Origin: Fluviicola sp.
Lineage (GTDB): Bacteria > Bacteroidota > Bacteroidia > Flavobacteriales_D > Crocinitomicaceae
Direction: 5' to 3'
Assembly: GCA_002734065.2 (NCBI GenBank)
Contig: NVXU02000020.1
Coordinates: 113,402-177,401, forward strand
Length of the DNA: 64,000 nucleotides
Shown: piece by piece, positions 17,521-27,103 of the stretch
Layout of the letters: each line of letters starts with the position of its first letter
Position numbering within the stretch: position 1 is the stretch's first letter
Position numbers and translations under genes: made by a program
Notes under the pieces: generated by a model
What the model was told of the DNA's origin: nothing
The model's database searches: none
Seen by the model: only the letters and a program-made list of their open reading frames with translations

Positions 17521-19091
17521 AAGCACACAATCAGTTAAATCCTTTAAAATATTTAAAAGACGATATTCCAGCAAGTATTGTGGTCTTTTTAGTAGCAATG
17601 CCTCTATGTTTGGGTATCGCTTTAGCATCTGGAGCGCCATTATTTTCAGGGCTAATTAGTGGGATAATTGGAGGGATAGTTGTAGGAGCGCTAAGTGGTT
17701 CTCCGTTAGGTGTAAGTGGACCGGCAGCGGGACTTGCGGTCATCGTTCTAAACGCGATTACTGACCTAGGAGCGTTTGACATCTTCTTGGTGGCAGTTAT
17801 TATTGCAGGAATCATCCAATTGATTATGGGCTTTGCCAAAGCAGGTATTATCGCTTACTTTTTCCCGTCGTCTGTAATACATGGAATGCTCGCAGGGATT
17901 GGAATTCTCATTTTCTTAAAACAAATTTCTCATGCATTTGGTTATGATGAAGTTCCTGAAGGTGAGTGGCATAATATTTTTCATGAATTAATAGCTTTAG
18001 TTATGGTTAATACCATTCACGTTGGGGTGTTAACAATTACGGTTGTGTCGTTAGCAATTCTAATAATTTGGAACACAAAATTATTTCAGAAGTTTAAATT
18101 CACCAAACTGATACAGGGTCCATTAGTTGCTGTTATTATAGGAATAATATTGGTCAAAGTGTTTGAAAACATACCGTCACTTACTATTGATAAAAGTCAT
18201 TTAGTTAATGTGCCTGTTCCTGAAAGCGTAAGTAGTTTTTTTAGTAACTTCACACTACCTAACTTTAGTGCACTTTCTAATCCAGATGTGTATGTCACGG
18301 CAATTGTGATTGCTGTCGTTGCAAGTTTAGAAACTTTACTCTGTGTCGAAGCATCAGACAAGCAAGATACTCTTAAGAGAATAACCCCTACCAATAGAGA
18401 ATTAAAAGCTCAAGGTGTTGGTAATATCATTGCTGGATTTATTGGAGGGCTACCCGTGACACAAGTTATTGTTCGAAGTTCGGCGAATCAACAATCTGGA
18501 GGAAAAACAAAAACATCAACAATCATACATGGTTTTTTATTATTAATAAGCATTATTGCAATCCCAAGCGTTTTGAATATGATTCCTCTTGGGGTATTAG
18601 CAGCAATACTACTAGTGGTTGGTTACAAGCTTGCTAAACCAGCATTGTTTAAGAGAATGTATAAAGAAGGTTGGGGACAGCTAATTCCTTTTATTGTAAC
18701 GATTGTCGGCATTGTGTTTACAGATTTATTAATGGGAATTGGAATGGGTGTTGTCGTTGCAATATTCATAATCTTACGTAACAACTTCAAAATTCCATTC
18801 AAGCTTCAAGAAGAGAGTTTAGAAGGAATTGATACCATTAAAATCAAGCTATCAGAAGATGTTACCTTTTTGAATAAAGCATCTATATTGAAAACACTTG
18901 ACCAGATTCCAAATAACTCAACGGTTATCATTGACGCGACCGACACTAAGTTTATTCATTTTGATGTCATTGAAATCATAGAGAATTTCGAAGTAAGTGC
19001 AACAACAAGAGAAATCAATGTCCAAGTGTTAGATTTGTACAAAGACAAGCAAAAACAACCTGTTCAGCATTTTACAATTGAAAACAAATAG
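17517..19091 (+). CDS. SulP family anion transporter (likely bicarbonate)
   Basis: 524 residues. The first ~420 residues are hydrophobic with SulP hallmarks: an early DIPASIVVFLVAMPLCLGIA, GPAAGLAVIVLNAI, and ETLLCVEASDKQD in the core. Residues ~430-524 are a STAS-like tail (IKIKLSEDVTFLNKASIL, then TVIIDATDTKFI). SulP proteins carry sulfate, bicarbonate or other anions. The beta-carbonic anhydrase 8 nt downstream makes bicarbonate the likely cargo (inference from context). TetR-coupled at its start. Confidence 0.88.
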   Translation: MKAHNQLNPLKYLKDDIPASIVVFLVAMPLCLGIALASGAPLFSGLISGIIGGIVVGALSGSPLGVSGPAAGLAVIVLNAITDLGAFDIFLVAVIIAGIIQLIMGFAKAGIIAYFFPSSVIHGMLAGIGILIFLKQISHAFGYDEVPEGEWHNIFHELIALVMVNTIHVGVLTITVVSLAILIIWNTKLFQKFKFTKLIQGPLVAVIIGIILVKVFENIPSLTIDKSHLVNVPVPESVSSFFSNFTLPNFSALSNPDVYVTAIVIAVVASLETLLCVEASDKQDTLKRITPTNRELKAQGVGNIIAGFIGGLPVTQVIVRSSANQQSGGKTKTSTIIHGFLLLISIIAIPSVLNMIPLGVLAAILLVVGYKLAKPALFKRMYKEGWGQLIPFIVTIVGIVFTDLLMGIGMGVVVAIFIILRNNFKIPFKLQEESLEGIDTIKIKLSEDVTFLNKASILKTLDQIPNNSTVIIDATDTKFIHFDVIEIIENFEVSATTREINVQVLDLYKDKQKQPVQHFTIENK

Positions 19092-19099
19092 TTAGAATT

Positions 19100-19723
19100 A
19101 TGAGAACCCAAACAAAAGAAACACAAGAAAACCTTACGCCAAAAACAGCTCATAGCATTCTTGTTGCTGGAAATAAAAGATTTGCTCAAAATTTAAAGGC
19201 GCAACGCAATTTGCAAGACCAAGTTTTCGAAACAAGTAAAGGTCAATTTCCATTTGCAGTCATTCACAGTTGCATAGATTCAAGAGTCCCGGCCGAACTT
19301 GTTTTCGACCAAGGAATTGGAGATATATTCAGCTCTAGAGTTGCAGGAAATATCATTAATGAAGATGTTTTAGGTTCGATAGAATTCAGTTGTAAAGTTG
19401 CAGGCTCAAAAATAGTTGTCGTTATGGGGCATACGAAATGCGGTGCTGTAACAGCCGCTTGTAATAATGTTGAGTTAGGCAACATAACAACTTTATTGAA
19501 TAAGATTAGACCAGCCATTGACATAGTTAATGACACATACAGTAACGCAAAAAAAGAGATGACTGAAGACATAGTGGAAAAGGCATCGATTCAAAATGTA
19601 AAGTCTTCAATAAACAGAATTAGAAAAGAAAGTCCTATTCTTGCCGAGATGGAAAGAATAGGAGAAATAGAAATAGTTGGCGCATTGTATGATGTGGCAA
19701 GTGGCCAGGTTGATTTTTTTTAG
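19100..19723 (+). CDS. beta-carbonic anhydrase
   Basis: 207 residues, the usual length. It interconverts CO2 and bicarbonate in the cytoplasm. Zinc ligands are Cys58 in the CxDxR motif (CIDSR, with the Asp60/Arg62 dyad), then His111 and Cys114 in GHTKCGAV. FDQGIGDIFSSRVAGN is the conserved core. The C-terminal VGALYDVASGQVDFF is typical. Following a SulP transporter, it likely interconverts imported bicarbonate and CO2 or traps CO2 for carboxylases or pH control. Confidence 0.95.
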   Translation: MRTQTKETQENLTPKTAHSILVAGNKRFAQNLKAQRNLQDQVFETSKGQFPFAVIHSCIDSRVPAELVFDQGIGDIFSSRVAGNIINEDVLGSIEFSCKVAGSKIVVVMGHTKCGAVTAACNNVELGNITTLLNKIRPAIDIVNDTYSNAKKEMTEDIVEKASIQNVKSSINRIRKESPILAEMERIGEIEIVGALYDVASGQVDFF

Positions 19724-19854
19724 TAAAAGTATAAAACATACTTTTTCCTATCCAATTAAACTAACTTATTTTTTGATAGAGCGTTACCTAGATGCGTAAA
19801 CTGGTGCGTTTTAAATTGAAATCATCACATCATCGGTAATTCCTCTTTATTTCC

Positions 19855-19862
19855 TATCTTTG
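19855..19862 (+). promoter_or_regulatory. -7 box of the PfkB-DUF349 operon
   Basis: TATCTTTG, an exact match to the Bacteroidota TAnnTTTG box, 22 nt before the kinase ATG. No TTG is seen at the expected -33 distance. Confidence 0.6.
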
Positions 19863-19884
19863 CGACCAGAAAAAAACAAAATAA

Positions 19885-20814
19885 ATGAGTTTACTTACAG
19901 TCGGTTCAGTTGCGTTTGACGCCATTGAAACACCATTCGGGAAAACGGATAAAATTATTGGTGGAGCGGGAACATACATCGCCCTTGCATCCGCATTCTA
20001 CAATATAGATCAAAAAATAGTTTCAGTAGTTGGAGATGACTTTCCAAAAGAAATGTTGGATCTTTTAGCTTCTAAAAATGTTGACCTAGAAGGTTTGCAA
20101 ATTAAGCAAGGAGAAAAAACATTCTTCTGGTCAGGAAAATACCACAACGATATGAATTCGCGTGATACCTTAATCACAGAATTAAACGTTTTGGAAAATT
20201 TTGATCCAATTATTCCAGAAAGCTATCAAGGGGTTGAGTATTTAATGTTGGGGAATTTAAGCCCTCAAGTGCAAAGTACCGTAATTGAGCGTTTGACAAA
20301 GAGACCTAAATTAGTAGCAATGGACACCATGAATTTCTGGATGGACATTGCAATGGATGACCTGAAAAAAACAATTTCAATGGTCGATTTGCTAATCATC
20401 AATGATGAGGAAGCACGTCAGTTATCTGGTGAGTATTCTTTAGTGAAAGCATCGAAAGTTATCCGCGCAATGGGACCTAAATATTTAATTATCAAGAAAG
20501 GTGAACATGGAGCATTGCTATTTCACAATGATAATTTATTCTATGCTCCAGCGTTGCCTTTGGAAGAAGTTTTTGATCCAACGGGAGCTGGAGATACTTT
20601 TGCAGGAGGATTTATGGGTTATTTAGCAAGTACAGACGATATTTCTTTCGATAATATGAAACGTGCAATAATCAACGGTTCTGCTTTGGCTTCTTTCTGC
20701 TGTGAGAAATTTGGAACAGAAAGATTGACAACAATTACAGAACAAGATTTAGTAAATAGAATAGATAAATTTGTTTCATTAGCAAATTTTGACATCGTTC
20801 AGACAGTTGGATAA
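19885..20814 (+). CDS. PfkB family carbohydrate kinase
   Basis: 309 residues. It has the ribokinase/PfkB fold: an N-terminal GG region (IGGAGTYIALASAF), and near the C-terminus the anion-hole and catalytic motif DPTGAGDTFAGGFMGYLA, with the Asp as base. The family phosphorylates sugars, nucleosides or related alcohols; the substrate is not readable here. It precedes the DUF349 gene by 11 nt, a pairing I know from other Bacteroidota, so the two may be functionally linked. Confidence 0.88.
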   Translation: MSLLTVGSVAFDAIETPFGKTDKIIGGAGTYIALASAFYNIDQKIVSVVGDDFPKEMLDLLASKNVDLEGLQIKQGEKTFFWSGKYHNDMNSRDTLITELNVLENFDPIIPESYQGVEYLMLGNLSPQVQSTVIERLTKRPKLVAMDTMNFWMDIAMDDLKKTISMVDLLIINDEEARQLSGEYSLVKASKVIRAMGPKYLIIKKGEHGALLFHNDNLFYAPALPLEEVFDPTGAGDTFAGGFMGYLASTDDISFDNMKRAIINGSALASFCCEKFGTERLTTITEQDLVNRIDKFVSLANFDIVQTVG

Positions 20815-20825
20815 ATAGTAACATC

Positions 20826-22559
20826 ATGGAAGAATTGAACTTTTTAGAACAGTTAAAGGCTTACACTGAAAACGAGAATGTTTTATCAGTAAGTAGAGAT
20901 GTGAATGAACTTCGAAGCAAATTTGAAGATTACATTCTAGAGGAAGAAAGAAAAGTTCAAGTGGCAGAATTAGAAGCAAAAGATTCTCCCGAAACAGAAA
21001 CAGAAGCTCTTGAAACGGCAAAAGTGAGAACGAGTGAAATTGCACAAATGAAAGATGCATTTTACGACATTTACCAAGTTTACAAGGAGAAAAAGAAAGC
21101 AATTCTTGACGAAAAAAATGCTTCGGAAGCGAAAAACCTAAGCGAAAAAACAGCTTTGGTAAAACGTTTGCAAGAAGTGGTTACTTCAGAAGAAAATATC
21201 GGCGCTGCTTTTGGTTCTTTGAAAGAGATTCAAGAAAAGTGGAAAGAAATTGGCGATATTCCAAGAGATAAAAGAGATGCTGTTCAAAAAGAGTATTCTC
21301 ATCTACTCGACGATTTTTTCTACAACATCAAGATTTACAAGGAACTAAAAGACCACGATTTTCATCGCAATGCGCAGTTGAAAAAAGGCCTCATTGAGCA
21401 ACTGAAAGAACTCAGTAAGCAAGATAAAATCAAGGATGTCGAGGTGCAATTGAAAAAATTGCAAAACGACTGGAATGACATTGGTCCTGTGCCAAATGAA
21501 GATTGGGAAACATTAAAAGAAGCATTTTGGACAGAAGTTCGGTCGATTTACAACAAGGTCAATCGTTTTTATGATGACAGACGGGCAAAATTGCAAGCAA
21601 ATCTCGAAGCAAAGAAAGTTTTGTTGGAGCAAACCAAAGAGTTGGTCGCGCAAAAAGACGAATTGGATTCTGTGAAATCGTGGGATGCCGTCACAAAGAA
21701 AATTATTGCCGTTCAAGCAGAATGGAAAGCCGTTGGTTTTGGTCCAAAGAAAGAAAACGATGCGATTTGGAAAGAATTCCGCGTGTGTTGCGATGAGTTC
21801 TTCGATAAGAAGAAAGATTTCTTTGGTGATGTGCAAGAAGTTTATGATAAAATTGCCGAGAAAAAGAAAGAAATTATTGAGCGAGCAAAAGCATTGAGAG
21901 AATCAACGGAGTGGCGGGATACCGCAGCCAAATTGAAGCAGATGCAATCGCAATGGAAAAGTGTAGGTCATGCTGGCGTGAAGTATGAGCAAAAATTGTG
22001 GAAAGAATTCAGAGGTGCTTGCGATGCATTTTTCAGTGCAAGAGAAAAGCATTTCAATGCGAAAGATGCCCAAAACGAGGATAATCTGAAGCTAAAACAG
22101 GGGCTTTTAAAAACAATTGAGGCCTACAAACCTTCTGAAGATAAAAAAGAGGTGCTCGCTGAATTGAAAAGATTCTCCACTGAATTTTCAGCAATTGGAC
22201 ATGTTCCGATGAAGAAAAAGGACGCTATTTTCTCAGCTTATAAAAAAGCAATGGACGCACATTACAAGTCCATTAAGTTGAGTCAGGCAGAACAAGAAAG
22301 CATCTTTTTTGAAGCGAAAATCGACATGCTTAAAGGAAGTCCAAATGCTCACCGTCAGTTCGATGACATGAAATTTGACTTGAGAAAAGCCATTGACAAG
22401 TATCAAAAAGAAATTTCTCAATTGGAGAATAATTTAGGATTCTTCGCCAACAGTAAAGGAGCCGATGCATTGAAAAAAGATGTTGAAAAGAAGGTGGATT
22501 TTGCAAAAGATAAGATTGAAGCAATCAAAAAACAACTAAGAATGATTCCGAATGAATAA
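20826..22559 (+). CDS. DUF349 repeat protein
   Basis: 577 residues, highly charged and helical throughout. At least five repeated DUF349 units are visible, each with a Trp-containing core such as LQEVVTSEENIGAAFGSLKE, KWKEIGDIPRDKRD, NDWNDIGPVPNEDWETLKEA, EWKAVGFGPKKENDAIWKEF and QWKSVGHAGVKYEQKLWKEF, each followed by an F-rich C(D/E)xFF segment. No signal or membrane helix, so cytoplasmic. I know of no firm activity for the family. Its stop overlaps the start of the next gene by 8 nt. Confidence 0.85.
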   Translation: MEELNFLEQLKAYTENENVLSVSRDVNELRSKFEDYILEEERKVQVAELEAKDSPETETEALETAKVRTSEIAQMKDAFYDIYQVYKEKKKAILDEKNASEAKNLSEKTALVKRLQEVVTSEENIGAAFGSLKEIQEKWKEIGDIPRDKRDAVQKEYSHLLDDFFYNIKIYKELKDHDFHRNAQLKKGLIEQLKELSKQDKIKDVEVQLKKLQNDWNDIGPVPNEDWETLKEAFWTEVRSIYNKVNRFYDDRRAKLQANLEAKKVLLEQTKELVAQKDELDSVKSWDAVTKKIIAVQAEWKAVGFGPKKENDAIWKEFRVCCDEFFDKKKDFFGDVQEVYDKIAEKKKEIIERAKALRESTEWRDTAAKLKQMQSQWKSVGHAGVKYEQKLWKEFRGACDAFFSAREKHFNAKDAQNEDNLKLKQGLLKTIEAYKPSEDKKEVLAELKRFSTEFSAIGHVPMKKKDAIFSAYKKAMDAHYKSIKLSQAEQESIFFEAKIDMLKGSPNAHRQFDDMKFDLRKAIDKYQKEISQLENNLGFFANSKGADALKKDVEKKVDFAKDKIEAIKKQLRMIPNE

Positions 22560-23217
22560 AGCGATAAATGTCATCTTAATTTTCATTCTTTTTCCAACGA
22601 TGTTGATGTCGATATACGTTGGATTAGATTTACCCATTAGTTTTTTGAAAACAACGGGAGAATTTTTGCCCTACAAGTTTGAAATCTTCTTAGGATTGGG
22701 AATTTTTATACTTGTATTGTTGCTCCGAAGATCGATCAGAAGATGGATGGGAATGCGCATTGTTTCGAAACAAAAAAAGTTCAAATGGAACACAGAAGTC
22801 AGCAGCGCTAGAAAAAAACGAGTAGTCACTTATCTTCTTTTAGAGTCCTTTATTATGACAAGCGCAGCCGTTGCAATCTTCGTTGTGTGCGATGACGCTT
22901 GGGCTCCAGCGGGGGCGTTGATTATCAGTTCTATTGACAACATTCTCTTTGCCATTGTAGGAGTTGCCATAAAAGGCTTCCGAATTGGACTTTCTAAAAA
23001 AGCACTTATTGTTGCCGACAGAGAGGTTGTTTTACTTTATTTTAAAGGACTAAGAAAGGTCAGTCCGCACCAACAAACTATTTATTTCGATTACATAAAA
23101 GACTTGCAATTGTCTTTCCCAATCGACTGTATCGCGGAGGACCAAAAAGACGAATTTTTCTCCGTTTTGGAAGCACAAATGGATCCGGATAAGGTTTTCT
23201 TTTCGAAGATGAAGTAG
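22552..23217 (+). CDS. conserved four-helix membrane protein, unknown function
   Basis: 221 residues overlapping the DUF349 gene by 8 nt. Four hydrophobic segments are seen near residues 5-25, 40-60, 95-118 and 122-142. The C-terminal ~80 residues are cytoplasmic-looking and begin GLSKKALIVADREVVLLYFK. I do not recognise a family. Coupled to PfkB and DUF349 genes. The TAG stop falls inside the left arm of a hairpin repeat (23214-23238). Confidence 0.6.
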   Translation: MNKAINVILIFILFPTMLMSIYVGLDLPISFLKTTGEFLPYKFEIFLGLGIFILVLLLRRSIRRWMGMRIVSKQKKFKWNTEVSSARKKRVVTYLLLESFIMTSAAVAIFVVCDDAWAPAGALIISSIDNILFAIVGVAIKGFRIGLSKKALIVADREVVLLYFKGLRKVSPHQQTIYFDYIKDLQLSFPIDCIAEDQKDEFFSVLEAQMDPDKVFFSKMK

Positions 23218-23238
23218 GCTTCGAGAACCTCAGCCTAC
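23214..23238. repeat. hairpin repeat, loop TCGAGAACCTC, at gene end
   Basis: Perfect 7-bp arms GTAGGCT (23214-23220) and AGCCTAC (23232-23238) around an 11-nt apex that differs at one base from the other copies. It begins in the stop codon of the upstream gene. A second CCTCAGCCTACATTC occurs about 40 nt further on (near 23270), so part of the element is duplicated. Confidence 0.7.
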
Positions 23239-23377
23239 ATTCGAGTACCTTTCGACAGTCTCAAGATAGCACCTCAGCCTACATTCTTGATTGAATTGTT
23301 AAAGCTGTTCTTGACATTATTGGATAAACTCCAGATTTTTCTTCCCAATTCACCTCCCAACCTCTTCAGTCGAAAGA

Positions 23378-23419
23378 TCGAAAAGCGAAGCGGTCGAATA
23401 CTCGAACAGCGAAGTGGTC
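23378..23419. repeat. short GC-richer direct repeat upstream of the LD-carboxypeptidase
   Basis: TCGAAAAGCGAAGCGGTC at 23378-23395 recurs at 23402-23419 as TCGAACAGCGAAGTGGTC (16 of 18 identical, 24-nt period). The following CCAGCGGAGTCGAG is richer in G and C than the surroundings. No coding sense is seen in this 250-nt gap. Confidence 0.5.
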
Positions 23420-23471
23420 ATCCAGCGGAGTCGAGATGCACGAGCGCGTCAATTTTTACTACCTTTAACTC

Positions 23472-24500
23472 ATGACTAAAATCTCACGCAGAAGTTTTAT
23501 TCCCATTTTGGGAACGGCAGTTGTCGGTGCATCTTGCTTGTCTATTCAAGAACCAAGCGAGTTTTTAACTGAGAACGGGAAAATTCTTCCAACACTACTA
23601 AAGAAAGGTGACACCATTGGAGTGAGTGCTCCAGCTGGTGGAATTAAGAACAAATCAGAATTGGATGACTTCAAAAAAATTCTCGAACAATTGGGCTTTA
23701 AGGTAAAATTTAGCAAGAATTGCTCAAAAAAACACGGTTATTTTTCAGGAACTGACGAAGAACGCGCTTCCGATTTTATGGATTTGATTTTAGATACAGA
23801 AATCAACGGAATTTTCTTTTTGCGCGGAGGTTGGGGTTGCGCAAGAATTCTACCACTATTAGATTTTGATGCAATTAAAAGCAACCCAAAAGTCATCATG
23901 GGATTTAGTGATATAACAAGCTTACTCAACGCAATTACAAGCAAAACAGGATTGGTGACTTTTCACGGTCCAGGAGGCAATTCTACGTGGAACATCTATA
24001 GTGTTGATTACATAAAAGAACTATTAATTAAGGGAGAATTAGTTCATTACAGCAATTTAAAAACGGACTTAAAAATCACAAGCTATGTTTCTGGCGTTGC
24101 TTCGGGAGAATTATTCGGAGGAAACTTAAGCGTGATTTGTAGTACGATTGGGACAGGTTATTTGCCCAATTGGACAGGGAAAATTCTCTTTTTAGAAGAC
24201 GTTGGTGAAGAACCTTACCGTATTGATAGAATGCTAACTCAATTGGAGCAATCAGGTGTTTTTAAGAATGTAAACGGCATCATTCTAGGCGTTTTTAGAA
24301 AGTGCATTGCCGAAGAACCAGAGCGTTCGTTTACCCTAGAAGAGGTTTTTGAACAACATTTTTCTGCTTTGAAGATTCCTGTTTTTTACGGTGCTCAAAT
24401 TGGGCATGTCCGGAATAAATTTACCGTTCCTTTAGGAGCAGAGGTGGAAATGAATGCCGATGAGGGGAGTTTTAGGATGTTGGAGGCAGCGGTTTTGTGA
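23472..24500 (+). CDS. LD-carboxypeptidase (S66), Tat-type lipoprotein signal
   Basis: 342 residues. The N-terminus has a twin-arginine motif (SRRSFIPI) followed by a lipobox-like GASC, so it is exported folded and may be lipid-anchored. The S66 catalytic triad is visible: Ser146 in GFSDIT, Glu242 in LEDVGEEPYR and His312 in GAQIGH. The family removes the terminal D-Ala from murein tetrapeptides during recycling; an envelope location is less usual than the cytoplasmic E. coli LdcA. A TACCTTTA box ends 4 nt before the ATG. Confidence 0.9.
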   Translation: MTKISRRSFIPILGTAVVGASCLSIQEPSEFLTENGKILPTLLKKGDTIGVSAPAGGIKNKSELDDFKKILEQLGFKVKFSKNCSKKHGYFSGTDEERASDFMDLILDTEINGIFFLRGGWGCARILPLLDFDAIKSNPKVIMGFSDITSLLNAITSKTGLVTFHGPGGNSTWNIYSVDYIKELLIKGELVHYSNLKTDLKITSYVSGVASGELFGGNLSVICSTIGTGYLPNWTGKILFLEDVGEEPYRIDRMLTQLEQSGVFKNVNGIILGVFRKCIAEEPERSFTLEEVFEQHFSALKIPVFYGAQIGHVRNKFTVPLGAEVEMNADEGSFRMLEAAVL

Positions 24501-24505
24501 TTGCG

Positions 24506-25519
24506 CTATTTTTTTGTCCATTCCACAAACTCATTCATCACTTCTACCCAATGAGGTTTTTTATGGTCAGCTCTGCCGTTTTCTGCAAGTTCAAAAAAGT
24601 TGTGATTGAGACTATGCTTTCTAATTAATGTTAGATTATCTTTCCCTTTAGAGGTAAACATAAGCGGAAGAATATCACAATTCGTGGCAACCATGTCTTC
24701 TGTTCCATAACAGATATAAACGGGAACCTCTACCCTTATTAACTCATTAATTAGCGGTTGAGAAAAACTTTTCCAAGCAATTAAATTGGGGTTTACTTTT
24801 ACACTGTCTTCATTGTTTGCATCCTTCCACAATTGTTCCCAATAAGCAATGTCTTCTTCGGCCTCGCCCCAAGTTTTAACGCCTGTCTCAGCATATTTTC
24901 TCTCTTGCCGAAGCATTTGCTCTATTCTTCCGAAAGCATTGAACCCAAACAAACCTAAATGCGTCACGTTTTTATTCTCCGAGGCTAGTTTTACCGCAAC
25001 TTTTGAACCTTGAGAATGTCCTGCAATTACTAATTGCTCTTTACTTACCCAGCTTTTCTTCTGCAAATAAGAAAGGACAATAGTTGCTCTATTCACATAA
25101 TTCTCTAGATAATCTGCCTTTAAATAAGATTCTTTGTAGCTATTTTTGTCATCAGGGTTGGTGATGTAGGCATAACTCTGGTTCAATTCGGATTTTTTTG
25201 CTCTCAAAGGGGTTTCTGGCATAGAAATAGCCACTAAATGATAGTCTTCCTTTATTTTTTCCACGTCAAAGTTTGAAACACCACCAAATAGAAAAGAACT
25301 ACCATCTTCAAAATCAATGATTAAAGGAACTGGTTGTGAGCCTTGACAGAATAAAAAAATTGGTTTGGTTTCTGTAAGAATGGTGTCAATGACAAGGAAA
25401 TCAATGGTGTCATTCTTGGTTGCTAACTCAAAATGAATTGCCTTGTTAAGAATTAATTTTCCTTCTTGTGCAAAACTTGAGAAGCTTATTAAGAGAAAGG
25501 TTATGAGAAGTGCTTTCAT
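24506..25519 (-). CDS. secreted alpha/beta hydrolase
   Basis: 337 residues with signal peptide MKALLITFLLISFSSFAQ. The nucleophile elbow is IAGHSQGSKVA, preceded by a strand with PLIIDFEDGSSFLFGG; YICYGTEDMV holds a likely acid and HSLNHNFFELA the His. Such proteins are often esterases or peptidases; the substrate is unknown. It is convergent with the LD-carboxypeptidase, six bases apart. No sorting domain. Confidence 0.78.
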   Translation of the reverse strand: MKALLITFLLISFSSFAQEGKLILNKAIHFELATKNDTIDFLVIDTILTETKPIFLFCQGSQPVPLIIDFEDGSSFLFGGVSNFDVEKIKEDYHLVAISMPETPLRAKKSELNQSYAYITNPDDKNSYKESYLKADYLENYVNRATIVLSYLQKKSWVSKEQLVIAGHSQGSKVAVKLASENKNVTHLGLFGFNAFGRIEQMLRQERKYAETGVKTWGEAEEDIAYWEQLWKDANNEDSVKVNPNLIAWKSFSQPLINELIRVEVPVYICYGTEDMVATNCDILPLMFTSKGKDNLTLIRKHSLNHNFFELAENGRADHKKPHWVEVMNEFVEWTKK

Positions 25520-25562
25520 TTTTAAAAGGTGTCGTTGTTGTTTAAGTTTTACTCAAAGAAGC

Positions 25563-27101
25563 TTATTCAGAAGAATTTTCTTGCTGCAAAATAGCATCTA
25601 TTTTCTTTTCTAATTCTTTAATCTTAGAATTCAAGGCATCAATTTCTATGGATTGCTCTTGAACTGATTTAATTAATGGTACAACAAACTCAGAATAACG
25701 AATAGAATAATAGCTCTTATCATTTGTTGGAGCAACTACTCCGCTAAATTCTGCATCTAAATCAACAAGAATTTTTTCAACATCTTGAGCGATAAGCCCA
25801 GTGTATCGGATGTTTCTTTGTCCTTCAGCGACATACTCGTAATTAACCGTGTTTAGTCGCTTAATAAATTCTAGCCCTAGTTGATTGTCAGTGATATTTT
25901 TTTTCAATCGTCTATCTGAGAGAGTGCTCCACCCAACCTGTCCTCCAATTGAGATGATATTGGTGTTTCCAACAACAACGGTATTGCTTGCACTTACCAG
26001 TGTTTGGTATCCTAGTGCCATAGAATTTGTTAGGTTTCCAGAAGAAAAATCAGCTTCAAATCCTAAGGCTGTATTCCCATTTCCAATAAGACTGGCAACC
26101 CCTGAAAAATTACCGACATAGGTGTTAAAACTACCGGTTGTGTTAGAATACCCAGCATGTGCTCCTAGAAATGTATTCTCATTGCCTTCAGTGTTTAAAG
26201 CTCCTGTAGTTACGCCTAAAAAAGAATTGTGCGAGCCAATCGTGTTGACCTGTCCAGCATAAGCCCCAATGAAAGTGTTCTCTAAACCAATCGTGTTGCT
26301 GAGTCCAGCTCTATTTCCTATAAAAGTTCCTGCACCACCATCTAGGTTTGCTGAGCCTGTTTCTGCTCCAATAAAGGTGTTCTGGGAGCCAGATACATTT
26401 ACAAGCCCTGAATTATTACCGAAAAAAGTATTATCGATTCCAAATGTATTGGCGTTGCCCGAGTTATCTCCGATAAAAAGACTGTTCAAATTCGCCCAAA
26501 ACATTCTTCTATTGCCAATCATATAAGAACTATCAGCTGGAATGTTTATGTTTCCGTTGACATCCAGTTTTTGCAAAGGAGAATTATTTCCAAGACCAAT
26601 AAAATTTCCTGCGTTATAGATGTTGTTATTGTTGACCACCCATTCCGTTCCGTCCCAAAAAGTAGTGTTGCCGACAGAAGCTCCATTCGGCAAGCTAGAG
26701 TTAGATGAGTTTGCATGAAGGGCATAGGGCACGGAGAGAAGTTGGGATATTCCGAAAGGCTGATAAGACGTTCCTCCAGTTAGGTCTGCTTCAATTTCAA
26801 GAAACTTAGAGCCAACCCCCCAATTCACGGTATTTATTGAACCAGAAACATTTGCCCCACTTCCTATGCTCAAAGAAAAAAGCCCAAAATCATTGGTTGT
26901 CACAACATGTGTTTCTTGAAAAACAATCAAGCCGCTTGAAGAAAGGTCGCGAATAGAAATTCTTAAACCTAACAACGAATTTTGAATTGTTGCTCCTGAC
27001 ACATCTCTAGCAACAGATTGAAACTTGAATAAATTAGGTGCCTGAGAAATTGATAAAAAAGGCATCAATAAGAGAGCAAAAATGAGAATTGTTTGTTTCA
27101 T
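25563..27101 (-). CDS. tail-fibre-like protein with S74 chaperone domain
   Basis: 512 residues with signal peptide MKQTILIFALLLMPFLSISQ. After a beta-rich ~150 residues, the middle (~200-370) has about seven short repeats of ~22 residues, e.g. NTFIGAYAGQVNTIGSHNSF and NTYVGNFSG, as in phage-type trimeric fibres. The C-terminus (~395-512) is an S74 intramolecular chaperone with STLSDRRLKKNITD and YTGLIAQDVEKIL, then a coiled coil. S74 domains help trimerise a fibre and cut themselves off. The gene starts 2 nt after a T9SS protein gene, so the product likely works at the cell surface. Confidence 0.85.
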   Translation of the reverse strand: MKQTILIFALLLMPFLSISQAPNLFKFQSVARDVSGATIQNSLLGLRISIRDLSSSGLIVFQETHVVTTNDFGLFSLSIGSGANVSGSINTVNWGVGSKFLEIEADLTGGTSYQPFGISQLLSVPYALHANSSNSSLPNGASVGNTTFWDGTEWVVNNNNIYNAGNFIGLGNNSPLQKLDVNGNINIPADSSYMIGNRRMFWANLNSLFIGDNSGNANTFGIDNTFFGNNSGLVNVSGSQNTFIGAETGSANLDGGAGTFIGNRAGLSNTIGLENTFIGAYAGQVNTIGSHNSFLGVTTGALNTEGNENTFLGAHAGYSNTTGSFNTYVGNFSGVASLIGNGNTALGFEADFSSGNLTNSMALGYQTLVSASNTVVVGNTNIISIGGQVGWSTLSDRRLKKNITDNQLGLEFIKRLNTVNYEYVAEGQRNIRYTGLIAQDVEKILVDLDAEFSGVVAPTNDKSYYSIRYSEFVVPLIKSVQEQSIEIDALNSKIKELEKKIDAILQQENSSE

Positions 27102-27103
27102 AA

